Positions 1-6,941 of a DNA stretch of 11,730 nucleotides are shown one piece after another. The stretch covers positions 1 to 11,730 of the forward strand of contig CAIODE010000035.1 in assembly GCA_903856875.1 (NCBI GenBank), in the 5' to 3' direction. This stretch comes from an uncultured Burkholderiales bacterium (GTDB taxonomy: Bacteria; Pseudomonadota; Gammaproteobacteria; Burkholderiales; Burkholderiaceae_C). Below the pieces are notes generated by a model. That model saw nothing but the letters and a program-made list of their open reading frames with translations, searched no databases and was not told where the DNA came from. Positions within the stretch are counted from its first letter, which is position 1; each line of letters starts with the position of its first letter. Both the position numbers and the translations under genes were made by a program.

Positions 1-66
1 ACTAAGGTTTCTGCTTTTCATGACGTGTTGATGCAAAGATGGATTTCCTCACTTGTCATCTCGCGC

Positions 67-72
67 GATAAT
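67..72 (+). promoter_or_regulatory. Candidate -10 element upstream of the FAD dehydrogenase gene
   Basis: GATAAT matches the sigma-70 -10 consensus at five of six positions and would give a transcript starting near base 79, with a leader of about 37 bases. No convincing -35 hexamer lies 16-18 bases upstream, so this is a weak call based on one half-element. Nothing else was recognised in bases 1-115, which hold no supportable gene. Confidence 0.3.
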
Positions 73-115
73 CGCTGAGTCTGCTTGATAACCACAAGCC
101 CCACCACCGATCGCC

Positions 116-1930
116 ATGATTCGAATTTCAGAACTGAAACTGCCCTTGACCGCTTTGCCGGTTGAGGTTCGCCGCGCAGCGGATGCACCGTCTGAAACAG
201 ACGAAGATCGCATTCCAGCACCACACCCTGAAGCTGAATTGCTAAAACTGGCTGCTCAAGCCCTGGGCATTGATTCAGAAGACATTGATCAGTTGAATGT
301 TTTCAAGCGAAGCTTCGATGCACGCAAAGTCGATTTATTGGCGGTGTTCATTGTCGATGTGTCGCTCAAAGACACAGCCTCTGAACAAACACTCCTTGCC
401 AAATTTCCAAAGCATCCTCACATTCAAGCAAGCCCCAACATGACTTGGCAGCCACCCTGCCATGCGCCGTCCAATTTTGGTCTGCAACAAGGCGAGCGAC
501 CTGTGGTGGTGGGCTTTGGGCCTTGCGGCATTTTTGCAGCCTTGAGCTTGGCGCAAATGGGCTTCAAGCCCATCGTGATTGAACGTGGCAGCCCCGTGCG
601 ACAACGCACCAAAGACACTTGGGGTTTATGGCGCAAGCAAACCCTCAAGCCCGAAAGCAATGTGCAGTTTGGCGAAGGTGGTGCGGGCACTTTTTCAGAC
701 GGCAAGCTTTACAGCCAAATCAAAGACCCGCGTCATTTGGGCCGCAAAGTCATGAACGAGTTTGTGCAAGCCGGCGCGCCAAGCGACATTTTGTTTGCGG
801 CGCATCCCCACATTGGTACTTTCAAATTGGTCAGGGTTGTAGAAAACTTGCGCGAGCAAATCATTGCATTGGGCGGTGAAGTTCGATTTGAACAACGCGT
901 GGTCGACATCGACATTGAAACCACACCTTCAGGCCGACAAGTGACAGGCCTTCACATGGTAGATCGTCACACAGGCGGGCGCGCGCACTTGGCCACGCGC
1001 CATGTGGTGCTGGCTTTGGGTCACAGTGCACGCGACACCTTCACCTTGTTGTACGAACGCGGTGTGTACATGGAAGCCAAAGCCTTCTCGGTAGGAGTGC
1101 GCATTGAACACCCGCAAAGCGTGATTGATGCTGCACGCTGGGGCCGGCATGCAGGCCACCCCTTGCTGGGTGCAGCCGATTACAAATTGGTACACCACGC
1201 GCAAAACGGCCGTGCGGTCTACAGCTTTTGCATGTGCCCCGGCGGTACCGTGGTGGCCGCTACCAGCGAAGCGGGCCGCGTGGTCACCAACGGCATGAGC
1301 CAATACTCACGCAACGAACGCAATGCCAATGCTGGCATGGTGGTGGCCATTGAGCCTTCCGATTACCCTTTAGACAATGCGTCATGGCAAGCTGCGTTTG
1401 GCGAACAAGATGGTTTGAAATGGGCCGCACAAGCACAGGCCATGGCGCAGCAAACACCCAAGGCGTATCACCCCTTGTCGGGCATGGTTTTGCAACGCCA
1501 ACTGGAATCGAAGGCCTATGTGGCAGGCGGCGCAAACTACACCGCACCTGGGCAATTGGTTGGCGATTTTTTAGCGTCGCGCGCCTCCAAAGAATTTGGC
1601 GAAGTGGTGCCCTCTTACAAACCAGGTGTGAGCTTGGGTGACTTAGCGCAAGTTTTACCAAGCTACGCCATTGAAGCCATGCAAGAAGCGCTGCCTGTCT
1701 TTGGTCGCAAGATCAAGGGCTACGACATGAAAGATGCGGTGCTGACTGGCGTTGAGACGCGCACTTCTTCGCCACTTAAAATGACGCGAGGAGAAAACTT
1801 GCAAAGCTTAAATACGATAGGGCTATATCCTGCAGGAGAAGGCGCAAGTTACGCTGGCGGTATATTGTCTGCCGGTGTGGATGGCATCAAGGTTGCCGAG
1901 GCTTTAGCCCATCACATTCTCAAGGTTTGA
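116..1930 (+). CDS. NAD(P)/FAD-dependent oxidoreductase (uncharacterised FAD-dependent dehydrogenase family)
   Basis: A 604-residue cytosolic flavoprotein; no signal peptide or membrane helix is visible. After an N-terminal extension of about 125 residues comes a Rossmann dinucleotide-binding motif, G133-F-G135-P-C-G138, ending in the acidic residue E156 that normally contacts the FAD ribose. A second conserved block, FGEGGAGTFSDGKLY, lies at residues 185-199, and a C-terminal glycine-rich FAD motif (PAGEGASYAGGI) closes the fold near residue 585. This pattern matches the COG2509-type dehydrogenases, whose substrate is not established. The ATG at 116 gives the usual family N-terminus (MIRISELKLPL), although no Shine-Dalgarno sequence precedes it. 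The next gene starts 4 bases after the stop, so co-transcription with the two exported proteins is likely. A functional link to metal efflux cannot be claimed. Confidence 0.9.
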   Translation: MIRISELKLPLTALPVEVRRAADAPSETDEDRIPAPHPEAELLKLAAQALGIDSEDIDQLNVFKRSFDARKVDLLAVFIVDVSLKDTASEQTLLAKFPKHPHIQASPNMTWQPPCHAPSNFGLQQGERPVVVGFGPCGIFAALSLAQMGFKPIVIERGSPVRQRTKDTWGLWRKQTLKPESNVQFGEGGAGTFSDGKLYSQIKDPRHLGRKVMNEFVQAGAPSDILFAAHPHIGTFKLVRVVENLREQIIALGGEVRFEQRVVDIDIETTPSGRQVTGLHMVDRHTGGRAHLATRHVVLALGHSARDTFTLLYERGVYMEAKAFSVGVRIEHPQSVIDAARWGRHAGHPLLGAADYKLVHHAQNGRAVYSFCMCPGGTVVAATSEAGRVVTNGMSQYSRNERNANAGMVVAIEPSDYPLDNASWQAAFGEQDGLKWAAQAQAMAQQTPKAYHPLSGMVLQRQLESKAYVAGGANYTAPGQLVGDFLASRASKEFGEVVPSYKPGVSLGDLAQVLPSYAIEAMQEALPVFGRKIKGYDMKDAVLTGVETRTSSPLKMTRGENLQSLNTIGLYPAGEGASYAGGILSAGVDGIKVAEALAHHILKV

Positions 1931-1934
1931 AAAC

Positions 1935-2696
1935 ATGAACTCACTGATCACTGCAGCAAACAAACACAACATGATGGGCGCCCTCCTGGTGGCTAGCTTG
2001 ATGAGCTTGGGCATGACATTTGCCAATGCGCAAGATTCGCAAAAGGAACCAGAGTGGTCCTTCAAGTTCACGCCTTCTTGGTATGTCACGCAGCATGAAA
2101 ACAATGCAGCAGATGTCAACTTAAGAGGCAACTTAGGGCAGCACACCACCTGGGTGGGCCAGTATGTGCGCGGCAATGAATTCCAGCAAACGCGTTTTGG
2201 TTATGAGTACAGCGCCAATTTTGCGTGGGGTCAAATGGTGCCCTCTGTTCAAATTGCATCCAAGGGATTTGTGGGTGGCTCACTGAATTTTCAAATTGGT
2301 GGATCGACCTATCTTCTCACCGGCTTGGGTCGAACCAATTTGAAAGACTATTACAACTTGACATTCGACCCCAACGATTCTTATGTCATTGGTTTTGGCA
2401 CCAAGGTCATCGACAAACAGATCTTCAATGTCTTCACCGTTCGCGACAATCGACTGCACACAGGTCAAACCGTGACACACGGCGTATGGCGTTGGCAAAT
2501 TAGCAGCACAGAACGCTTGGTTGTCGATGCGTCACGCAAGTCAGGTAGACTAACGGCTGATTCACCTGCCATCAAAGGCAATGCGCTTTCATTGACCTAT
2601 GACATTGGCAACAATTTTTTCAGGCTGGCCAAAGAACAAAAGGTGAATTTCACCGATCACGATCAACAGCGAATTTCAGCGGGATTCCGCTTTTAA
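1935..2696 (+). CDS. Exported protein, predicted small outer-membrane beta-barrel (unknown function)
   Basis: A 253-residue protein that I do not recognise as a named family. It has a signal peptide with likely cleavage after A32 (Ala-Asn-Ala, before QDSQ). The mature part is rich in alternating polar/aromatic-hydrophobic stretches typical of beta-strands, contains no long hydrophobic helix, and ends in -AGFRF; a C-terminal Phe after an alternating strand is the usual BAM recognition signature. An AAGG sequence at 1922-1925, inside the last codons of the preceding gene, sits 9 bases before the ATG and supports this start and translational coupling. Met13 would be an alternative start with a shorter signal peptide. 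The position, followed 3 bases later by a second barrel-like gene, suggests the two exported proteins work together. Function is unknown; a pore or an envelope-stress accessory role are possibilities only. Confidence 0.75.
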   Translation: MNSLITAANKHNMMGALLVASLMSLGMTFANAQDSQKEPEWSFKFTPSWYVTQHENNAADVNLRGNLGQHTTWVGQYVRGNEFQQTRFGYEYSANFAWGQMVPSVQIASKGFVGGSLNFQIGGSTYLLTGLGRTNLKDYYNLTFDPNDSYVIGFGTKVIDKQIFNVFTVRDNRLHTGQTVTHGVWRWQISSTERLVVDASRKSGRLTADSPAIKGNALSLTYDIGNNFFRLAKEQKVNFTDHDQQRISAGFRF

Positions 2697-2699
2697 AAC

Positions 2700-3422
2700 A
2701 TGCGCCATTTCATTTCAAAATCACTGAGGGCTCTTTTGTGGCTCAACCTGGCTCTTGCTCCAGCCATTGCTTTTGCAGCCCGCCCGCTCAACACAGACGA
2801 TGCCAATGTGGTCGACCCCAAAAGTTGCCAAGACGAAAGCTGGGTCAAAAAATCAAAGCTCAGCATCGAACGCTGGACTGTGCCGGGCTGTAATTTTTTC
2901 TTTGACACCGAAATTTCTGTGGGTGCCAATTTTCAATCTGAAACAGGCTTAGAAAGCAGTCAATTTCATTTGCTTCAAGCGAAGAAAAGATGGCGTGTTT
3001 TAGAGTCAGACAGTTGGGGACTTTCCACCACTTTGGGCACGCTCAAACACACGGGCCGAACAAGTTTCGAAACCGTCAACGATGTCTATTTGAATGTGCC
3101 CATCACTTGGTCTGTGGGTCAAGACCGCTTCACCCACCTCAACCTGGGATGGGTGAACCATCAAGCGCAGGGCTATGGCGCCAAAACCTGGGGACTCGGA
3201 TTTGAGCGACCCTTCAACAGCCGTGTGATCGGCATTTTAGAAACTTACGGTGAAGACAAACAGCCCACCAAGTACCAAGTGGGTTTGCGGTTTTGGATCA
3301 TTCCGCAACGGGTTCAAATTGATACCACATTGGGCAATGTGTGGAGTGCTTCAGGCAGTGCCGTATCGAGTCAGCGCTGGGTTTCGGTGGGCTTGCGCTT
3401 GCTATCGCCTGCGCTTTATTGA
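2700..3422 (+). CDS. Exported barrel-like protein with N-terminal RPLxTDDA motif and a cysteine pair
   Basis: A 240-residue protein with a signal peptide (basic start, hydrophobic core about residues 11-25, cleavage near A26/A27). The mature N-terminus reads RPLNTDDA, an opening that I associate with outer-membrane transporter proteins of the MetA-pathway (phenol degradation) type; the assignment is by motif only. The rest alternates like beta-strands and ends in a Leu/Tyr-rich strand, consistent with an outer-membrane barrel. C43 and C64 are the only two cysteines in the mature chain and could form a disulfide. The start lies 3 bases after the previous stop with no good Shine-Dalgarno sequence, implying coupled translation. 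Its stop codon overlaps the stop end of the opposing kinase gene by 7 bases. The gene sits directly beside a metal-pump regulator pair, hinting at an accessory role. Confidence 0.75.
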   Translation: MRHFISKSLRALLWLNLALAPAIAFAARPLNTDDANVVDPKSCQDESWVKKSKLSIERWTVPGCNFFFDTEISVGANFQSETGLESSQFHLLQAKKRWRVLESDSWGLSTTLGTLKHTGRTSFETVNDVYLNVPITWSVGQDRFTHLNLGWVNHQAQGYGAKTWGLGFERPFNSRVIGILETYGEDKQPTKYQVGLRFWIIPQRVQIDTTLGNVWSASGSAVSSQRWVSVGLRLLSPALY

Positions 3423-4837
3423 TCAAGCTTGAATAAAACATGGGCTTCCAAGCCCATGTCGCCCTGCGAATTTGCAAGCCAAAATTGAGCACCCATTAAT
3501 TCAGCATAGCGCGTGACGATCGACAAACCCAAGCCCATCCCCTGATTTGAACCATCGCGGTTTGCACCTTGCACACCGCGTTTGAAAATGTTTTCGCGGT
3601 CTTCACTGGCAATGCCAGGTCCATTGTCTTGCACCACCATCTCAACCCCTTGTGCATGTATTTTCAATGAGACGGTGACGACCTGCGCTCCGCCGCCCGA
3701 AGGCTTGCCATAGCGCATGGCATTGTCCAAGAGGTTGTTCAAAACTCCTTCAGTCAAAGCTTTGTTGGCCAAAATGAAGCACGCTTGCTCAATGCCTGTA
3801 GCGCCCAAATCAATGTTGAGTTCTCTGGCCAGAGCACCTCGTTGCAAGATGGCGTTAGTCATCACCTCATCCAATTGAACTCGCTCGGTTTTTTTCTCAA
3901 TGTCCGCTTCATCGGCAAAAGCCAATGCCAAAAGCTGATCGGTCAAGTGGCTAGCGCGAATGCTACTTTCCTTGATCTGAACCAGTTGCGCTCTGAGCCG
4001 CTCAGGCTGCGAGCTTTCCAAACCATATTCCGCCAACGCACGAATACCTGCCAGAGGGGTTCGCAACTCATGGGCAACATTACCAGTGAATTCTTTTTGC
4101 GCTTTCAAGCCTGCTTCAATTCGCCGCAAAAGGGCATTCACCGCATTGCCCAAATTTTCCATATCGATGGTACTGGCCCGCACCTGCAAAGGTGAAAAAT
4201 CAGAACCATCACGAGATTTCACCACGCTCATGAGCTCAGCCAGAGGCTGCAGATCTTTGGCAATGACCCATCGCAGCCAAGCACCAATCATGATCAACAG
4301 CATCAGCTCGGGGATGACGGAATATGCCAACAATTTTTCAAGCAATTGAGTTCGGCTTAAGGCGGTTTGCGCAACGATGACAGAAAACTTTTCGGGTCGC
4401 TCTTGCTGCAAAACTACAGCACGCATGGACTTGCCTTGGAAAAAAATGTTCTCAAATTCAATTGGAGCTGCAGAGGTTTGAGCTACCGTGGAAGCAATCA
4501 AACCAGGGTGGCCAGCCAAAAATGTGCCGTCACCCCTAAACAGTGCAAAGGCCACGGCCTCACTTTGGTCAAACAACAAACCGTTCAGTTCGGCAGCGGT
4601 CATATTGACTTCTAAGCCAGCCCCTGGTGCCAATTTCAACTTCACGTGGCTGGCCACCATGTAGGCATCGTCCAACAAGGAGCGATCAAAGGCCTGCTGT
4701 ACAAATAAATTGGCAATGCCCGCGGATATGAAGGTACCCAACAACCAGACCATGCCCAAAGGCCATAAGACATGGCTCATCAGCCTGTACTGAAGGGACG
4801 ATTTGACGGCTCGACCCAAGTTTGGCGTTTCGTTCAT
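3416..4837 (-). CDS. Sensor histidine kinase, TctE/QseC-like
   Basis: A 473-residue inner-membrane kinase that pairs with the response regulator encoded immediately upstream. Transmembrane helices at about residues 24-46 and 171-193 bracket a periplasmic domain of about 125 residues that resembles the two-component sensor kinase N-terminal domain of TctE/QseC-type proteins. A short HAMP-like linker leads to the phosphoacceptor H256 in FTGNVAHELRTPLAG. The catalytic ATPase domain has an N box (NNLLDNAMRYG, 367-377), a G1 box (DNGPGI, 404-409) and a G2 box (GMGLGLSIV, 433-441), so all catalytic elements are present. The periplasmic part has no cysteine and only two histidines (H64, H110), which does not reveal the ligand. 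The ATG overlaps the regulator stop as ATGA, with a good Shine-Dalgarno sequence (GAGG, complement of 4845-4848) seven bases before it. A metal signal is inferred from the neighbouring pump. Confidence 0.93.
   Translation of the reverse strand: MNETPNLGRAVKSSLQYRLMSHVLWPLGMVWLLGTFISAGIANLFVQQAFDRSLLDDAYMVASHVKLKLAPGAGLEVNMTAAELNGLLFDQSEAVAFALFRGDGTFLAGHPGLIASTVAQTSAAPIEFENIFFQGKSMRAVVLQQERPEKFSVIVAQTALSRTQLLEKLLAYSVIPELMLLIMIGAWLRWVIAKDLQPLAELMSVVKSRDGSDFSPLQVRASTIDMENLGNAVNALLRRIEAGLKAQKEFTGNVAHELRTPLAGIRALAEYGLESSQPERLRAQLVQIKESSIRASHLTDQLLALAFADEADIEKKTERVQLDEVMTNAILQRGALARELNIDLGATGIEQACFILANKALTEGVLNNLLDNAMRYGKPSGGGAQVVTVSLKIHAQGVEMVVQDNGPGIASEDRENIFKRGVQGANRDGSNQGMGLGLSIVTRYAELMGAQFWLANSQGDMGLEAHVLFKLDQ
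3438..3459. repeat. Perfect inverted repeat (10-base arms, 2-base centre), possible hairpin at the convergent gene ends
   Basis: ACATGGGCTT and AAGCCCATGT at 3438-3447 and 3450-3459 are exact reverse complements around a CC centre, so RNA can fold into a stem of about 9 bp with a four-base loop. It lies 15 bases beyond the stop of the plus-strand barrel gene and inside the last codons of the minus-strand kinase gene. On the plus strand no T-run follows. On the minus strand the stem is followed by TTTTATT, a terminator-like layout, but that is still upstream of the kinase stop codon. It may protect or end the plus-strand mRNA; its role is unproven. Confidence 0.6.
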
Positions 4838-5523
4838 TGGTCTTCCTCTATCAAATAACCAATACCGCGCAGGGTGCGAATGATGGCACCTGAGCTTTCC
4901 AACTTGCGTCTCAATCGAGAAATAAAAGTCTCCAAGGCGTTGTCGCCCAAGGACTCATCAAACGAAGAAAGCTTGTCCGACAAATTTCTTTTGTTGATCA
5001 CACGTCCGGGTGGGCTCATTAACTCCCAAAGCACTTCAAATTCGCGCGCAGGAAGTTGCAAGGGTTCACCGGCCAAAGAGAATCGGCGTTGGTGGCGATT
5101 GAGTTGAAGTTGTCCAACTTGGGTCAGGTCATCGGCGCCCTGACTGCGACGCAAAATGGCTCTGAGCCTGGCCTCAACTTCATTCAATTCAAACGGTTTG
5201 CCCAAGTAGTCGTCTGCTCCCGCGTCCAAACCAGCTATTCGTTCTTCGGTTCGATTTCTGGCCGACAAAATTAATACAGGAGTTCGGTCGCCTTTGGCAC
5301 GCACCTGTCGCAACACATGCAAGCCACTGGACATGGGGGCATTGGCTTTTGCTGACTCAGGCAAATTCAAATCTAGCAAAACAACATCGAAGGACTGAAC
5401 CGTCCACAAATGGCGGGCTGTGGCCAAATCGCCCGCCGTGTCCACTCGATTGCCAGTGTCCACGAGTTTTTGGGACATGACATCACGCAGGGTGGGGTCG
5501 TCTTCTATGAGCAAAATTCGCAT
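4834..5523 (-). CDS. OmpR-family response regulator (QseB/PmrA/TctD-like)
   Basis: A 229-residue DNA-binding regulator. The receiver domain (1-126) has the acidic pair D8/D9, phosphoacceptor D51, switch residue S87 and conserved K109. The C-terminal winged-helix domain (about 135-226) carries the typical recognition region, LGDNALETFISRLRRKL, and the wing sequence RTLRGIGYLI. One oddity: between P55 and G67 the loop after the phosphorylation site is about eight residues longer than usual, with ESAKANAPMSS where relatives have three residues. The gene is divergent from the efflux operon and leads the two-gene regulator/kinase unit. No clear Shine-Dalgarno sequence precedes the ATG at 5523. Its most likely targets are the TCAGGT repeats in the adjoining intergenic region, giving activation of the pump and perhaps autoregulation. 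Confidence 0.93.
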   Translation of the reverse strand: MRILLIEDDPTLRDVMSQKLVDTGNRVDTAGDLATARHLWTVQSFDVVLLDLNLPESAKANAPMSSGLHVLRQVRAKGDRTPVLILSARNRTEERIAGLDAGADDYLGKPFELNEVEARLRAILRRSQGADDLTQVGQLQLNRHQRRFSLAGEPLQLPAREFEVLWELMSPPGRVINKRNLSDKLSSFDESLGDNALETFISRLRRKLESSGAIIRTLRGIGYLIEEDQ

Positions 5524-5558
5524 GGTCAGTGATCAATTTGAGCCAATTTAGACCTTCG

Positions 5559-5588
5559 TTCAGGTTCTTGGTCAGGTGATGGTCAGGT
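5559..5588 (+). promoter_or_regulatory. Three tandem TCAGGT direct repeats, predicted response-regulator operator
   Basis: TTCAGGT at 5559-5565, GTCAGGT at 5571-5577 and GTCAGGT at 5582-5588 share the core TCAGGT, with start-to-start spacing of 12 and 11 bases, about one helical turn. OmpR/PhoB-family dimers bind head-to-tail repeats of this type. The array ends 9 bases before a candidate -10 box of the channel gene, so it covers the -35 position as in PhoB-style activation. A related GGTCAGT touches the regulator start codon at 5524-5530. Binding by the adjacent regulator is inference from position and geometry. Confidence 0.65.
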
Positions 5589-5597
5589 CATCTGGCC

Positions 5598-5603
5598 GAT
5601 AAA
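5598..5603 (+). promoter_or_regulatory. Candidate -10 box of the efflux operon
   Basis: GATAAA matches the -10 consensus at four of six positions. Counting seven bases downstream puts the transcription start at about 5610, which is the A of the channel gene ATG, so the mRNA could be leaderless. No clear -35 exists (GGTGAT at 5575-5580 is poor), consistent with dependence on an activator bound to the upstream repeats. The call is weak on sequence alone. Confidence 0.35.
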
Positions 5604-5609
5604 CAAGGG

Positions 5610-6896
5610 ATGAGCATACGACAGTTAATTTTTTTCGCCGCTTGTCTGACTAATTTTTCTTTAGCAGCACAAACCCTCACGCCCGCCATGCCTGTGCCTG
5701 CAGCACCTTTAAGCTTGGTACAAACACTGGAGGTCGCCAAGCAGAATGCCGCATCCAGGATGTCCCAACAAGATTTGGCGGCCGCCAATTCGGATATTTT
5801 GGCAGCCAACCGAGCGCCTTTGCCAACTTTCTCAGCCAAGACCAGCGCCACGGACAACAGCGGACAAGCCAGTGTCACAGCAGGCAATCTCGCACCACAA
5901 CGCAGAACCGATAAGTCTTGGGGTTTAGATTGGACCTTAGAGCGTGGCGGCAAACGCACGCACCGCACCGGTGCAGCCAAGCTCAATGCCCAAGCCGCGC
6001 AAGCCGAGTTTGCAGAGACACAAATTCAACAGCAACTTTTGGCCAAAGATTTGTACTTTGAACTTCTGGCTGCACAGGAACGCACTCAGCACTTAAAAGC
6101 CATTGCACAATCTGCTGAAACCAGCGCCAACGCCGCCAAATTGCGGGCTAAAGCGGGTGACTTGTCTGCCCAAGACATGATGCGCGTTGAAATTGAAGCT
6201 GAACACGCACTTTCTGACTTGCGCAAAGCACAATTGGATGAAAAACGGGCCGGCTATGTTCTGAGTCAAAACTTAGGACTGAACCCATCCAATGGCCAAA
6301 AGTTAAGCGTGACGGCCGACTGGCCTCAAGCGTCTGCGCTAGCCTTGGAACAATCGCAATCGTTGGAAGCTTGGATCACCGCCAGACCCGACGTACAAGC
6401 TTTTCAATTGCGCGCGCAAGCCTCGCAAGCGCTGCTCGACAACGCCAAAGCACTAGGCAAGATCGACCCCACCATTGGCCTGTCGGTCGACAGCAACCCA
6501 GGCACCAACAAACGTCTCACAGAATTGCGAGTGCAATTCCCGCTTCAAGTGGGCAGCACGTATGACGGTGAAATTGGCCGCGCTACAGCGCAATCATTCC
6601 AAGCCCAGACCCAATGGGACCAAGCGAAATTGAATGCCGAGGCAGAGTGGCTGAGCATGCGCGAAGCCTACGCAGCGTCCATGGCGCGCTACACCATCTA
6701 CATGCAAGAAATATTGCCCCGTGCCCACAAAGTAGCCACACAAGCCGAGCTGGCTTACACCAAAGGGGCCATCCCCTTGGTTGACTTGTTGGATGCTAGG
6801 CGCACCCTCAAAAACTCTTTGCTTGAAGCAGTTGAAGTCAAGGCTGAACACGCCAAAACCTTCATCGCTTTGCAATTGCGCGCCCCAAAGCTTTGA
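5610..6896 (+). CDS. TolC/CzcC-family outer-membrane efflux channel
   Basis: A 428-residue outer-membrane factor that provides the exit duct of the tripartite pump encoded by this and the next two genes. It has a signal peptide (cleavage near A19/A20; the FAAC at 9-12 is a poor lipobox), then two outer-membrane efflux (OEP) halves at about 35-215 and 240-425, rich in long Ala/Gln/Glu coiled-coil helices. The ERGGKRTHR stretch at 111-119 is the family's characteristic turn motif near the first strand pair. Length is normal for CzcC-like proteins (about 420). The ATG at 5610 is preceded directly by AAGGG, too close to act as a normal ribosome-binding site, and no in-frame ATG, GTG or TTG lies upstream before a stop, so the start stands but initiation may be leaderless. 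It is first in the pump operon and divergent from the regulator. Confidence 0.93.
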   Translation: MSIRQLIFFAACLTNFSLAAQTLTPAMPVPAAPLSLVQTLEVAKQNAASRMSQQDLAAANSDILAANRAPLPTFSAKTSATDNSGQASVTAGNLAPQRRTDKSWGLDWTLERGGKRTHRTGAAKLNAQAAQAEFAETQIQQQLLAKDLYFELLAAQERTQHLKAIAQSAETSANAAKLRAKAGDLSAQDMMRVEIEAEHALSDLRKAQLDEKRAGYVLSQNLGLNPSNGQKLSVTADWPQASALALEQSQSLEAWITARPDVQAFQLRAQASQALLDNAKALGKIDPTIGLSVDSNPGTNKRLTELRVQFPLQVGSTYDGEIGRATAQSFQAQTQWDQAKLNAEAEWLSMREAYAASMARYTIYMQEILPRAHKVATQAELAYTKGAIPLVDLLDARRTLKNSLLEAVEVKAEHAKTFIALQLRAPKL

Positions 6897-6941
6897 GCTG
6901 GGTCAGCATTTCTTTTTAATTTGACCGACACAAGAATTCAC

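Noticed and set aside
929..1661. Overlapping minus-strand open frames inside the FAD dehydrogenase gene
   Set aside because: No domains or start signals; they are explained by the codon bias of the plus-strand gene, which has a full set of family motifs.
5122..5133. A second copy of the 12-mer GGTCAGGTCATC found in the operator (5581-5592), located inside the regulator gene
   Set aside because: It is a single site without a tandem partner at 11-12 bases and encodes ordinary residues (DDLT); repeated 12-mers are expected by chance in a window this size.
6897..6919. Small stem (GCTG/CAGC) followed by a T-rich tract between the channel and adaptor genes, as a possible attenuator
   Set aside because: The stem is only 4 bp with a 3-base loop and would be too weak to terminate; it was not called a terminator.
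6921..6941. TTG at 6921 as the adaptor start
   Set aside because: It adds seven residues (MTDTRIH) before an otherwise perfect lipoprotein signal and has no ribosome-binding site; GTG at 6942 is better supported.
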